From NCBI GenBank assembly GCA_903858935.1, contig CAIOKO010000037.1:1-48847 (forward strand): a stretch of DNA of 48,847 nucleotides, in the 5' to 3' direction. A program made the translations under genes and the position numbers. Source of the stretch: an uncultured Schlesneria sp. Lineage in GTDB: Bacteria > Planctomycetota > Planctomycetia > Planctomycetales > Planctomycetaceae. Positions 28,073 to 36,621 of this stretch are shown one piece after another; the first letter of the stretch is position 1, and each line of letters starts with the position of its first letter. The notes under the pieces are model-generated. The model ran no database searches. It was not told where the DNA came from and worked only from the letters and a program-made list of their open reading frames with translations.

Positions 28073-29731
28073 TCAGTCCTTTGGGCCAACATATCGACCC
28101 ATGAATAGAATACTTGCGGTTTCGCGGTCGCGAATCAGAAAAATGAATGGCTTGTCGGCTTTGAAGATCGGATGAAAAGGGCGAGTCTTTTCTTCGAAAT
28201 CACCGGCTTCGGCTGACATGCCGACCGCCGTTGCCGCAGCGGCTTCGGTTCCGATTTCACTGACGTCGATATAGGTCTTATGCTGCACGTGAGAAATTCG
28301 AAGGCGATCGTCAGGTTGCTGGCCTGGACTGATCGCGTCAAATTGCGATTCTTCGAGCCCTCCGAATGGGCGATTCATCCCCAGCGAACGCAAGGTCTTT
28401 GATAATTCGTAAGACAATTTGAGGTTGTATTTTGGAATCGTGATATTGACCAAACGCAGTTCTAACAGGCCAATCCATCGTTGCAGATTTTCATGCGCCA
28501 ATGATTTCTCAAGATCAAATATCCCGTCTACAGATTGGGGAACGAGGAAGACCATCTGGATCTTGCGACCCTGGTAATCCAATGCCAGCATCGTATGTCC
28601 TTGCGAGTCAGGATAAAGCGACGGATCGTCGTCTTTGAGTTCAAACTTGATTTCGTGTGGAGTTGGAAAGAGTTCGCCATCTGATTGAAATGCACCATAG
28701 CTGGCGCTCAACCCATTCCACTGATGCATCATCGGGACTTCGATCGATCGATCGTTCGCTTGGTGAAATTGTTTTGGATGAGTGTTTGAACTGATAAACG
28801 GCTGAGCCCAATCCCCTTTGAAATAGACGGAATTTGCAATGACCAGTCTCGTCAGAGGATTGATACTTGAAGAGGGAAGCAGATCCTGAATCCGATCGTT
28901 TGTTTGTTCAGCAACCCACTGGTTAATCTGAAGGCGAGTGGGCTCTGGATTGTTTTTGAAGTCAACCGGAAACAAGACGGTTCCATAATTCGGCTCCAGA
29001 GCTGAGATAAAGTTCGTTTCAATCGGAAATGACTTCTCCAGCCAAAGCGAGTTCGCAATCTTCAATTCATAGGCCGACGTTTTGCTCGTGATCAGATTAA
29101 TTTCTTTTGCCAGTTGATTAGCCTTATTCCAAGAAGAATGGGCGTCTTTCCTGAGTCGCTCGTTCCTGGGTTGTGCGTTGCTCAATTCTTCCGTGCGATT
29201 GTTGACCGCCTTTAATTCGGCACGCAGCCGGGCGATTTTCGCAATCACTTCAGGTGGCACATCCGGAACGACAGCGGTTTGTAGTCCTCGCTGACCCTGA
29301 TGCATTCGCGCCAAGTCACCTCGGGCAAAGCGCAGGACGTCGGTCATCTGATCACGTGTTTCATCGACAGCTCCTTCCGCGATCATCGAGAGTGCGAGAG
29401 AACTCGAGAATGGGGACAAGAGAAGGTTTTCACCCGGTTTGGCTTCTGCGAGTCGCTGATACAGGTCAACAGCGAATTGCCCATTCGCTGTCGAGGCTGC
29501 AGCCATCTCGTCCGTAACAACGACGATTTTCTCAGGCAAAGCCGCTTGATCGCCGACGATCGGCTCGGGATTGCGTTCTACCGACGACGGCTTCATCACC
29601 GCGACACTTGTCAGAGCAAAAACAAGTGAGCCAACCAAAAGGACGCCGAGTGTTAATCCGAGGGATAGTTTGAAGTGCGCGCCATGGATTGTGCCTCCAA
29701 TAACGGATAGTTGACTCAGGTTCTGCACCAA
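28073..29731 (-). CDS. Membrane-anchored serpin (serine protease inhibitor)
   Basis: 552 residues against about 380-400 for a usual serpin. A membrane segment lies at about 22-46, so the inhibitor domain should face outward. The fold is clear: LLSPFSSSLALSMIAEGA, IANSLWLEKSFPI, VIANSVYFKGDWAQPF, and the C-terminal DKPFIFLIRDRETASILFMG. The reactive-loop hinge EIGTEAAAATA (492-502) has the small residues needed for loop insertion, so it should be an active inhibitor. Counting from the hinge puts P1 at Glu508, but the loop is about nine residues longer than in alpha-1-antitrypsin, so P1 is uncertain. An insert of about 65 residues (roughly 140-205), rich in charged heptad-like sequence, lies before IANSLW. 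Its gene lies 166 bases downstream of the permease gene. Target protease unknown. Confidence 0.93.
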   Translation of the reverse strand: MVQNLSQLSVIGGTIHGAHFKLSLGLTLGVLLVGSLVFALTSVAVMKPSSVERNPEPIVGDQAALPEKIVVVTDEMAAASTANGQFAVDLYQRLAEAKPGENLLLSPFSSSLALSMIAEGAVDETRDQMTDVLRFARGDLARMHQGQRGLQTAVVPDVPPEVIAKIARLRAELKAVNNRTEELSNAQPRNERLRKDAHSSWNKANQLAKEINLITSKTSAYELKIANSLWLEKSFPIETNFISALEPNYGTVLFPVDFKNNPEPTRLQINQWVAEQTNDRIQDLLPSSSINPLTRLVIANSVYFKGDWAQPFISSNTHPKQFHQANDRSIEVPMMHQWNGLSASYGAFQSDGELFPTPHEIKFELKDDDPSLYPDSQGHTMLALDYQGRKIQMVFLVPQSVDGIFDLEKSLAHENLQRWIGLLELRLVNITIPKYNLKLSYELSKTLRSLGMNRPFGGLEESQFDAISPGQQPDDRLRISHVQHKTYIDVSEIGTEAAAATAVGMSAEAGDFEEKTRPFHPIFKADKPFIFLIRDRETASILFMGRYVGPKD

Positions 29732-29897
29732 TCACACGCTTGACCGGTGTCATTAAAGCACAGAGTCTGAACATTCAAATTGAGAGATTTTGGATAGGTA
29801 GCAATGAACTTAATTTGATCGGCGAATCGGGCCATGACGAAATTGGTTAAGACAGATTGTCGCAATCGTCTCAAAGCGATTCAAGCTTTAATTCACT

Positions 29898-31316
29898 TCA
29901 AGGCATATTGTTTTTAGGGTCTATCGTGACGCGTTTGTTTGCGACTACAGAATAGACAGCGATGCCACTAACGATCACAACAGCGACGGCCCAAAGTAAC
30001 TCCGTTCGAGTTCCCCGCAATACAAACAGCCAACCAACCAACGCGATCAGACTTGGCAGGGGATACAGCCACATTCGGAATGGCATCACGATCTCGGGAC
30101 GAGTGGTTCGCAGAACATGCAAGCCGATGATCTGGGCCACGAACTGCACCAGAATTCGTACAGTTACCGCAGTTTCAATCACGATATCTAACGGAACATA
30201 GCAGAAGATCGCGGTTAAAAGCCCTAACGCCCAAAGTGAGACAACGGGGTATCGCTTGGTGGGATGAACGTACGCAAACACGGGAAGAAAATCACCATTC
30301 AATGCGGCTGCAAAGGGGATTCGTGAGTATCCGAGCGTGATCGAAAACATGCAGGCAAGAACCGTCCAAAGGACAAGCCACGTGAAAATCACCGCGATGT
30401 TTCGACCGTAAAGAGTCTCCATGAACAACGCGGCAATCTGTTTGGATTCCATCGCCTGCTGCCATGGAACAACCGCGATGATCGACAAATTCATGGTCAG
30501 GTAAATCGCGGCTACGATGACGACTGATGCGATCACGGCACGGGGAATTGTTCGGCCGGGATTCTGGACTTCATCACCCAGGTGACAAATGTTGTAGTAG
30601 CCAAAGTAATCATAGATCGCGATCAGCATGGCCGCACCCAAACCGTTGAACCACGTTCCGTTGATATGGAAGGCGTCCGCTGGAAACGTGATAAGCGATG
30701 CATTGAAGTTCATCAGCCCTGAAATGATGACCGTCGCAACCGTGAGCAGCGTTCCCGTACAGAGAACAATCCCGACCCAGCCAACAACTTCAATCCGACG
30801 CGACAACATCCAGGTCACGATCAAGCAACCGACCGCAGCCAGCGTGTTAGTTCCGCCAGGAATATTCCATTCGTTAAGCAGGTTGGACAGTTCCGGAAAA
30901 ATGTATTTCAGATAGGGGACCGCACCGATGTAACCCGAAGCAATTTCCATAGTGCCACTGACAAGAAACTGCCACACGAACAGAAACGGCAGCATCCGTC
31001 CCCACCCGGTTGTTTGCTTGCCGAAGATCTCGCGTAAGAAGTGGTATGTCCCGCCGCTTCCCGGCAAGGCAGCCCCCAGTTCGCTCCAGACCAGCCCGTC
31101 ACAAATCACGAGCACAGCGGCAATCACCCAGGCAATCAGGGCTTGTGGTCCGTGCATGGCAGCGAGAAACAAGGGTATCGTGATAAACGGGCCGATCCCC
31201 ACCATGTTCGCGATATTGAGCGCGATCGACTGAGACAGCCCCAACCCACGAACCAACTTTGTTTCGCTCGTAGAATTATCTTGTAAAGAGGGGGCTTCCG
31301 GGTTGGGATTATTCAA
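29898..31316 (-). CDS. APC-superfamily amino acid permease
   Basis: 472 residues with about 12 membrane segments. The N-terminus KLVRGLGLSQSIALNIANMVGIGPFITIP is the classic first helix with the unwound substrate loop (GIGPF). ELGAALPGSGGTYHFLREIFG is the conserved TM3 entry of the family. Imports amino acids or related compounds with protons; the substrate cannot be told. It lies 34 bases after the cytochrome b gene on the same strand, so it may be cotranscribed with the respiratory genes, although the functional link is unclear. Confidence 0.9.
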   Translation of the reverse strand: MNNPNPEAPSLQDNSTSETKLVRGLGLSQSIALNIANMVGIGPFITIPLFLAAMHGPQALIAWVIAAVLVICDGLVWSELGAALPGSGGTYHFLREIFGKQTTGWGRMLPFLFVWQFLVSGTMEIASGYIGAVPYLKYIFPELSNLLNEWNIPGGTNTLAAVGCLIVTWMLSRRIEVVGWVGIVLCTGTLLTVATVIISGLMNFNASLITFPADAFHINGTWFNGLGAAMLIAIYDYFGYYNICHLGDEVQNPGRTIPRAVIASVVIVAAIYLTMNLSIIAVVPWQQAMESKQIAALFMETLYGRNIAVIFTWLVLWTVLACMFSITLGYSRIPFAAALNGDFLPVFAYVHPTKRYPVVSLWALGLLTAIFCYVPLDIVIETAVTVRILVQFVAQIIGLHVLRTTRPEIVMPFRMWLYPLPSLIALVGWLFVLRGTRTELLWAVAVVIVSGIAVYSVVANKRVTIDPKNNMP

Positions 31317-31350
31317 GATGACACATTTCCCGAATTCACGGCACCGCCGG

Positions 31351-33132
31351 TCAAGGCTCGCGAAGCCATTGAATCAGCAGATCAAGTTCACGCGATGAGA
31401 GCAGATTCAACTCGGGATGACCAGGATCTGACGCAAAGTCGGGCATGCGATCATTTCGCTCGCCATAGAATTGCTCGACGCTTGGCTTGGAAATCATTTG
31501 CTTCAGCCACAAGGATGACACGTAGCCGGTTAAATCAGGGGCCGTTCCGAGCGCGCCTTGATCATGGAATCGATGGCAATCAGTGCATCCCCCACCTGAC
31601 ATGATCAGTTCTCGACCTGTGGCAGCATCCGGAGAATCGCCATCTTCTGTTTGTGCTTCCACCGCGAGCGCAACCGCCATCGCATGGATTTTCTGAGTCT
31701 TGACTGCGGCATCATCTTTTCCATCGTCCGCAAACAAACCCTGAATATGCTGGACCATGTCTCCTTCGCGAAACTTTGTTCGGCCAAAGTACTCGCCTGA
31801 AGCAATCCGTTCCGAAACCAGGAAACCCGTGATCCAATCCACCGATCCGATTCCGTAAAGATTCGGTGCCGATGGCTCGGCCGCGACCAATCCTGGCGTC
31901 TTGGGGCCTGAATGAGAATGGCAGCTCAGACAGTGACGAGCAAATAATCGCGGACCTTGTGTCTGTGGATCTTGCCGAAGTAACTCGATGGCACCTTTAT
32001 CCGTCATCGGAACTGTCGTTGCCAATTCCAAGGCTCTTGCCGAGAGCTTGTCGAACTCGGCTGTTTCAGCAAGGTATTCGGCATCCTGCCCGTCCTGAAG
32101 GAACGAGATCATTGTCAACCACGACCAGCCTCCCAGGCAGGCGACAACAATCAACAGGCGACATGCCACAGCCAGCCAGTGTGAACGAATGCGATCAACA
32201 AACGGGGCCGCCATGAAACCGAAAAGAAATGCCGAAGGAATGACCATCGTGGCAATGAATTCGGTGTTTCCGGAAAAGTATCGACGCAATTCAAACAGCC
32301 AGCGGAAATACCATTCGGGTCGAGGAGAAAATGCCAGGTTGGGATCTGCCGGAGCATACAATGGCGCTCCGTCTTTCCAGGCGAAAATACTGATGATCCC
32401 AAAGATCACCGCCAGACTGATCATGTTTCTTACCGACTGATACGGCCAATACGTAAGAAGCTCTGGCGTCGAGGTGGGTTCAATGTCGTCAGGTGACCGA
32501 AACGGACTGTGCTTGATCACTTGCTGCAGATGAATGAAGCACAGGCCTCCGACGAGGACGGGTAACAATCCTACGTGCAGAAAATACAGCCGCGTCAGGG
32601 TGAGACTGCCGATTTCTTCGCCACCAAATAAAAGCCGTCTTAGAAACGGTCCGAAGACAGGAGTCGATCCGAGGATATTTCCTTCAACCTGGATCTGGGC
32701 AATCCCCTTTTGACTGACGGAAAGTGGGTTACCCGTGACAGTCCAGACGATCATTAAGGGAAAAAGCAGAAGCCCGGTAATCCAGACGAGTTCCCTGGGG
32801 GCTCGGTAAGCACCGGTGCAAAGGACTCGCAATACATGCACGCCGAACAAGATAATCATGGCGTGTGACGCGTAATGATGAATTCCGCGAAGAAATCGGC
32901 CTGCGGAGGACTGATCGATAAAATGCACGCTCGCCCAGGCGCTTGTCATTGACGGACAGTACGTCGCCATCAAAAGCAGACCTGTGATGCACTGAATCAC
33001 AAGCAACCATAACAGACAGCTGGCACTGGTATAGACCCAGCCGGGGCCATTCGGGAGAATTCGATTACTGATTCGGTTGCGGATGAGGCGATAATCCAGA
33101 CGCAGATCGAGCCAGTCGACCCATGATTGCAT
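31351..33132 (-). CDS. Cytochrome b6/subunit IV fused to a di-haem cytochrome c domain
   Basis: 593 residues. Quinol-oxidising cytochrome b of a bc-type complex in the cytoplasmic membrane. In helix B the His pair is HHYASHAMIILFGVH (13 residues between ligands). In helix D it is HVGLLPVLVGGLCFIH, with 14 residues between, as in cytochrome b6. PEWY, the quinol-site motif of subunit IV, follows in SPRPEWYFRWLFELRRY, so b6 and IV are one chain. After the last membrane helix two c-type haem sites follow, CLSCH and CTDCH, each in a cytochrome c-like fold. A separate cytochrome c1 or f is thus replaced by a fused di-haem tail. The Rieske gene lies 21 bases upstream, so the two form an operon. Confidence 0.93.
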   Translation of the reverse strand: MQSWVDWLDLRLDYRLIRNRISNRILPNGPGWVYTSASCLLWLLVIQCITGLLLMATYCPSMTSAWASVHFIDQSSAGRFLRGIHHYASHAMIILFGVHVLRVLCTGAYRAPRELVWITGLLLFPLMIVWTVTGNPLSVSQKGIAQIQVEGNILGSTPVFGPFLRRLLFGGEEIGSLTLTRLYFLHVGLLPVLVGGLCFIHLQQVIKHSPFRSPDDIEPTSTPELLTYWPYQSVRNMISLAVIFGIISIFAWKDGAPLYAPADPNLAFSPRPEWYFRWLFELRRYFSGNTEFIATMVIPSAFLFGFMAAPFVDRIRSHWLAVACRLLIVVACLGGWSWLTMISFLQDGQDAEYLAETAEFDKLSARALELATTVPMTDKGAIELLRQDPQTQGPRLFARHCLSCHSHSGPKTPGLVAAEPSAPNLYGIGSVDWITGFLVSERIASGEYFGRTKFREGDMVQHIQGLFADDGKDDAAVKTQKIHAMAVALAVEAQTEDGDSPDAATGRELIMSGGGCTDCHRFHDQGALGTAPDLTGYVSSLWLKQMISKPSVEQFYGERNDRMPDFASDPGHPELNLLSSRELDLLIQWLREP

Positions 33133-33153
33133 TACCAGCCTCCAGTTTTTGCG

Positions 33154-33717
33154 TCAGGCACCGACGACGCGGTGATCCAGACCCGTTTTAAATTTTTCGT
33201 ATCTCACTTCGACCCAATTATCGCCAGTTTCGTCATCGCGAACAAGTCGACACTCGAGTTCGTCCAGATCGCGCGGTACGTGGTTTCGTTCGCCCGTCTT
33301 TGGATCGGGCAGACGCTGGCCGTCAGCGCCAAATGAGGCCCGGTGGCAGGGACAAACAAAGCTCTTACCACCCGACGGTGCCTGCACCTGACACCCCATG
33401 TGGGGACAGACACTGCTTAACGCTCGAACGGTCTGGTCTGTAGAACCGGACTGAGATTCTCGGACAAGCCAGACACGACCGATAGCCTGCTGATCAGACT
33501 GAATCCAGGCATCCACCTTCTGCCCCATGACAGGAACCATCATCGGACGACCCGGCACCAGATCCTTCACTTTGATAAGTCGCGAGAATTGAGATTCGCC
33601 GGATGATTCCCGCGGGGCTCCCCCCAGGAAATAACCGACTCCCGGCAAGCCAACCACTGTTGCGACGGCTGTCGCGAGTCCACTACTGACCCATTCCAGC
33701 AATTCCCGCCGATTCAT
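33154..33717 (-). CDS. Rieske [2Fe-2S] subunit of the cytochrome bc-type complex
   Basis: 187 residues. Accepts one electron from quinol at the outer face and passes it to the c-type haems. The cluster motifs are CPHMGC and CPCHRASF (two Cys and two His ligands plus the disulphide cysteines). The N-terminus MNRRELLEWVSSGLATAVATV has a twin-arginine start and a hydrophobic anchor, as in Tat-exported Rieske proteins. It is the first respiratory gene, 21 bases ahead of cytochrome b/c. The YkgJ-like gene lies further upstream with a 242-base gap containing a hairpin. Confidence 0.95.
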   Translation of the reverse strand: MNRRELLEWVSSGLATAVATVVGLPGVGYFLGGAPRESSGESQFSRLIKVKDLVPGRPMMVPVMGQKVDAWIQSDQQAIGRVWLVRESQSGSTDQTVRALSSVCPHMGCQVQAPSGGKSFVCPCHRASFGADGQRLPDPKTGERNHVPRDLDELECRLVRDDETGDNWVEVRYEKFKTGLDHRVVGA

Positions 33718-33805
33718 CGCGATTTCACTCTAAAAGGAATTTGACAGTACGAAATACTCACGCCCCATCAAGCGAGCCGCGAAGGAACTTATAAAGAACC
33801 CACCC

Positions 33806-33826
33806 CACCGCTCCTGCGGCGGTGGT
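33806..33826 (-). repeat. Hairpin upstream of the Rieske gene
   Basis: CCACCGC and GCGGTGG form a 7-bp stem with a 7-base loop, in the gap between the YkgJ-like gene and the Rieske gene. No U-tract follows. It may be part of the Rieske promoter region. Confidence 0.35.
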
Positions 33827-33959
33827 TAACGGGCCTTTACCCTAGGAATTTGCATTGAATTTGTGTTGTCTTGTCATGGTGAATAATTGCTTCTGGTAGT
33901 GCAAAGGCCCGATTACCACGGCCGCAGGGGCAGTGGGGTTTCGTTGAAACGCCTCCTGA

Positions 33960-34544
33960 TCAAGCGACACGATTGCCAGCATGATCGATCAGCGATACCA
34001 GAGCATCATCCAGCCGGTGAATGTCAGCATTCACTTGCCGCGATTCCAGATGATGCCGAAATGCTTCTGACACCGATCCCCCCAAGCCTTGCACCCACTC
34101 GGGCGAATCCCCACCCAATGTACATCGACCGATACAGGCTAAAGGACGGGCGATAGAACAGGCACACATTCCGGTCTGCGTCAGCATCGGACATGAGCAA
34201 CCATGATTTCGCGACCGTTCCATGACTCGCTGCAACTCGCCGTCACGCCGTTGAAGTAGCTCCTGAGCGATGGCGTTGGCCTCAACATTCGTGACAGAGG
34301 GAACAAAGGATTCACAAGCACTGGAATCATGATGCGCGCCGTCAGACACTTCGCCAGTCATTCGGCTTAGACGTGTATAGATCTCTGACAGAGGGGACTG
34401 CTCCTGCACTCGACTGGCACCACCTCCGAAAGAGCTTGAAGCGACGCGAACTTCGCGAAACGCCACATCAGCAAACGCGAGAGCCATTAATCCGAAGACA
34501 AACAGGACAGACAGAGGCAACATCAGAAAAATTACGCTCGCCAT
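33960..34544 (-). CDS. Membrane protein with a YkgJ-type cysteine cluster
   Basis: 194 residues with a strong GAGGAG ribosome binding site. An N-terminal membrane segment (about 4-26) is followed by a linker and a Cys-rich patch. The patch CSCPMLTQTGMCACSIARPLAC matches the pattern CPxL...GxCxxxxxRPLxCR of the zinc/iron-chelating CxxCxxCC (YkgJ) family. The upstream part VTNVEANAIAQELLQRRD fits the VT..EA..IA..L stretch of that family, but the first cysteine cluster is reduced to one Cys. I infer a YkgJ relative that has lost part of its metal site and gained a membrane anchor. Being upstream of the Rieske and cytochrome b genes suggests a role in assembling or serving that complex. Confidence in the gene is high; family assignment is moderate. 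Confidence 0.75.
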   Translation of the reverse strand: MASVIFLMLPLSVLFVFGLMALAFADVAFREVRVASSSFGGGASRVQEQSPLSEIYTRLSRMTGEVSDGAHHDSSACESFVPSVTNVEANAIAQELLQRRDGELQRVMERSRNHGCSCPMLTQTGMCACSIARPLACIGRCTLGGDSPEWVQGLGGSVSEAFRHHLESRQVNADIHRLDDALVSLIDHAGNRVA

Positions 34545-34724
34545 CGCTTTCTCCTCATAATGCGGACATGTGGATAACGATATCCAGTATCGACTGCACT
34601 GAGGCGAATGTCAATTGAAATTGAGTTTCCCAGAAGGAAGAAATCCGCAGCAGACCGCGTAGCGGCAATTCCAACCGATAAAACAATTCGTTCGACGAGG
34701 TCCACTGCAAGCGGCAACCCGGCC

Positions 34725-34740
34725 GGCGGCTGGAACCGCC
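34725..34740. repeat. Short GC palindrome after the hydroxyacid dehydrogenase
   Basis: GGCGGCTGGAACCGCC, a small imperfect palindrome immediately downstream of the stop codon of the 2-hydroxyacid dehydrogenase. It is related to the palindromes at 14974 and 28014. Confidence 0.4.
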
Positions 34741-34741
34741 G

Positions 34742-35731
34742 CTACTCGCGTTGCGTCCGCGTCAACGCCTTCTCAAAATGCGAGTTGACCACATTATTTG
34801 GCCGCACTCCACGAAGCGCCTGCACCACCTGTTCCATCGCCTGGGTACGCATGGCAATCAATGATTCGGCCGAGATAAATGCAGCATGAGGCGTGACAAT
34901 CACTCGTTCATCGCAATAAAGCGGATCGCTCAAATTCGGCGGTTCTGGCTCGAACACATCCAGTGCGGCCCCCGCAATCTGACTCTTCTGCAACGCAGCC
35001 CATAAGGCGTCTGAATCAACAAGCCCGCCACGTGACGTGTTGATCAGGTAGGCCGTTGGCTTCATGAAACTTAGCCGTTCAGCGTTGATCATATGTCTGG
35101 TCTCTGCAACCAACGGTACGTGGAGCGAGATAAAGTCGCTTTGCTTCAACAATTCGGGCAATGCGACCATCTGGCACCCCGTCCCGTGCTCCGAACCCGA
35201 CGAGGTGTATGCCAGGATCTTGAGTCCCAAGGCCCTCAACTTTGGAACCAATTCGCGTGCAATACGTCCGAGACCAATCAACCCAACAGTCTGACACGAT
35301 AATCTTCGCATGGTCGTGGCGGCACCAAGATTGTATTCGCCACGTTTCGTCCGCGAATGAAAGAAACCGATGCGTCGAGCACACGCCAATATCAACCCAA
35401 GAGCATGGTCAGAAACTTCTGAAACGCAGTAGTCCGGGCAATTGGTAACGGGAATCCCGAGTTCTGTCGCCGTGGTTACAGCAATATTGTCGAGTCCAAT
35501 TCCAAACCGCGAGATGACTCGGCAACGTGGGGAATTTCGAATAACGACGTCGGTCACGCGAGCCCACGTCGTGGCAATCGCGTCCACGTCCGCTGCTAAC
35601 GCCGTCAAGGTTACCTCGTCCGTTGCCGAAGCTTCAATCAGCTCCGCGTCGATCGCCCGTAGAATGGCAGTCTCGATCTCGGTATCAGGCCAGGCACGAT
35701 CCGTCATCAGCACACGAAACCGAGTTGACAT
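34742..35731 (-). CDS. D-isomer-specific 2-hydroxyacid dehydrogenase
   Basis: 329 residues from the second ATG, which has AGGT seven bases upstream; an ATG eight codons earlier is possible. NAD(P)-dependent interconversion of a 2-keto acid and a D-2-hydroxy acid (phosphoglycerate, glyoxylate/hydroxypyruvate and similar). The Rossmann motif is GLIGLGRIARELV; the catalytic triad sits in NTSRGG (Arg), DVFEPEPP (Glu) and VTPHAAF (His). There is no C-terminal ACT domain, so it is shorter than SerA. It lies close to the GH31 and SGNH genes but on its own strand. Substrate unknown. Confidence 0.93.
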   Translation of the reverse strand: MSTRFRVLMTDRAWPDTEIETAILRAIDAELIEASATDEVTLTALAADVDAIATTWARVTDVVIRNSPRCRVISRFGIGLDNIAVTTATELGIPVTNCPDYCVSEVSDHALGLILACARRIGFFHSRTKRGEYNLGAATTMRRLSCQTVGLIGLGRIARELVPKLRALGLKILAYTSSGSEHGTGCQMVALPELLKQSDFISLHVPLVAETRHMINAERLSFMKPTAYLINTSRGGLVDSDALWAALQKSQIAGAALDVFEPEPPNLSDPLYCDERVIVTPHAAFISAESLIAMRTQAMEQVVQALRGVRPNNVVNSHFEKALTRTQRE

Positions 35732-35819
35732 TGTTGTACCTGAGGCAGCATTCACATGAACAAAACTATTTCAGGATGTGCCACTGCATCGGAGTCTTCT
35801 CCGACGCAGTGGCACCAAG

Positions 35820-36413
35820 TCACCAGACACGGATTCCTGGACCGTACATCACCGGACCTCCGAAGCCAGGCGCACCGAAACCGAACCCACCGTAACTCAT
35901 CACGCCATAACCGAGTCCACCATATCCGAGCGAGCTATATCCGATCGGACCATTGGTCAAATACATCATCCGTTGAGAGTTCAGGGCGTTTTGGTACACC
36001 AGATTCTGAGTCATATGACCTTGCAGCAGTGAGCGATCATACTCGCGTTTTAAATGATCGCGATACGCTTCCGCCTGCTGCTGGTCGAGCTTCGCCTGAT
36101 CCAGCGCCTGCTGCTGTGAGGTTTCCTTTTGAACGATTGACGACTGAGACTTTCGTTCCGACTTTTCTTTATACGCCGCGACCAATGCTCGCATCTGCCG
36201 CTCATCCATCCGATTCAGCATCCTCTCGACCTCACCAGATTTCTGAACATCGAACGACATATCCACAATCAGCCGGGCCAGCAGCCAGGTCCTGAGATCG
36301 TCGACACTTTCGGTTGCGATTGGCGATGGAACCGAGGCGGCTGCGGCAGGAGTTGGAGGGTTTGGAACCCCAACCTGACCGAACAACATAAAACTGACAA
36401 GAAGGGAGTGCAT
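35820..36413 (-). CDS. Secreted protein with Gly/Tyr-rich C-terminus, unknown function
   Basis: 197 residues. The N-terminus MHSLLVSFMLFGQVGVP is a weak signal-like stretch. A Pro/Ala-rich linker follows, then a charged helical, possibly coiled-coil region (about 45-145, many Gln/Lys/Glu). The last 45 residues are Gly/Tyr/Phe-rich (YGGLGYGVMSYGGFGFG). No family recognised. Gly/Tyr tails of this kind occur in adhesive or structural surface proteins; that is only an analogy. It is divergent from the GH31 gene. Confidence 0.65.
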   Translation of the reverse strand: MHSLLVSFMLFGQVGVPNPPTPAAAASVPSPIATESVDDLRTWLLARLIVDMSFDVQKSGEVERMLNRMDERQMRALVAAYKEKSERKSQSSIVQKETSQQQALDQAKLDQQQAEAYRDHLKREYDRSLLQGHMTQNLVYQNALNSQRMMYLTNGPIGYSSLGYGGLGYGVMSYGGFGFGAPGFGGPVMYGPGIRVW

Positions 36414-36621
36414 CAGAGTTCTCCGTTCAATGAAGGTTTGGATTCAGAATAAAATTCGCCACCACTACTTGCCCAAGATTGTACTGTGGGAGTTTCGTCA
36501 GACAACGACGTTGTCCACAAGCAGGAACAGATTTCGGAACTCGGAGCCCTCAGTTTTCGTTTTTCGCTGGAAACTGGTAGTGTCAGAGTTCAGAACAGAC
36601 ACCCTGACGGAATTCCTATCA

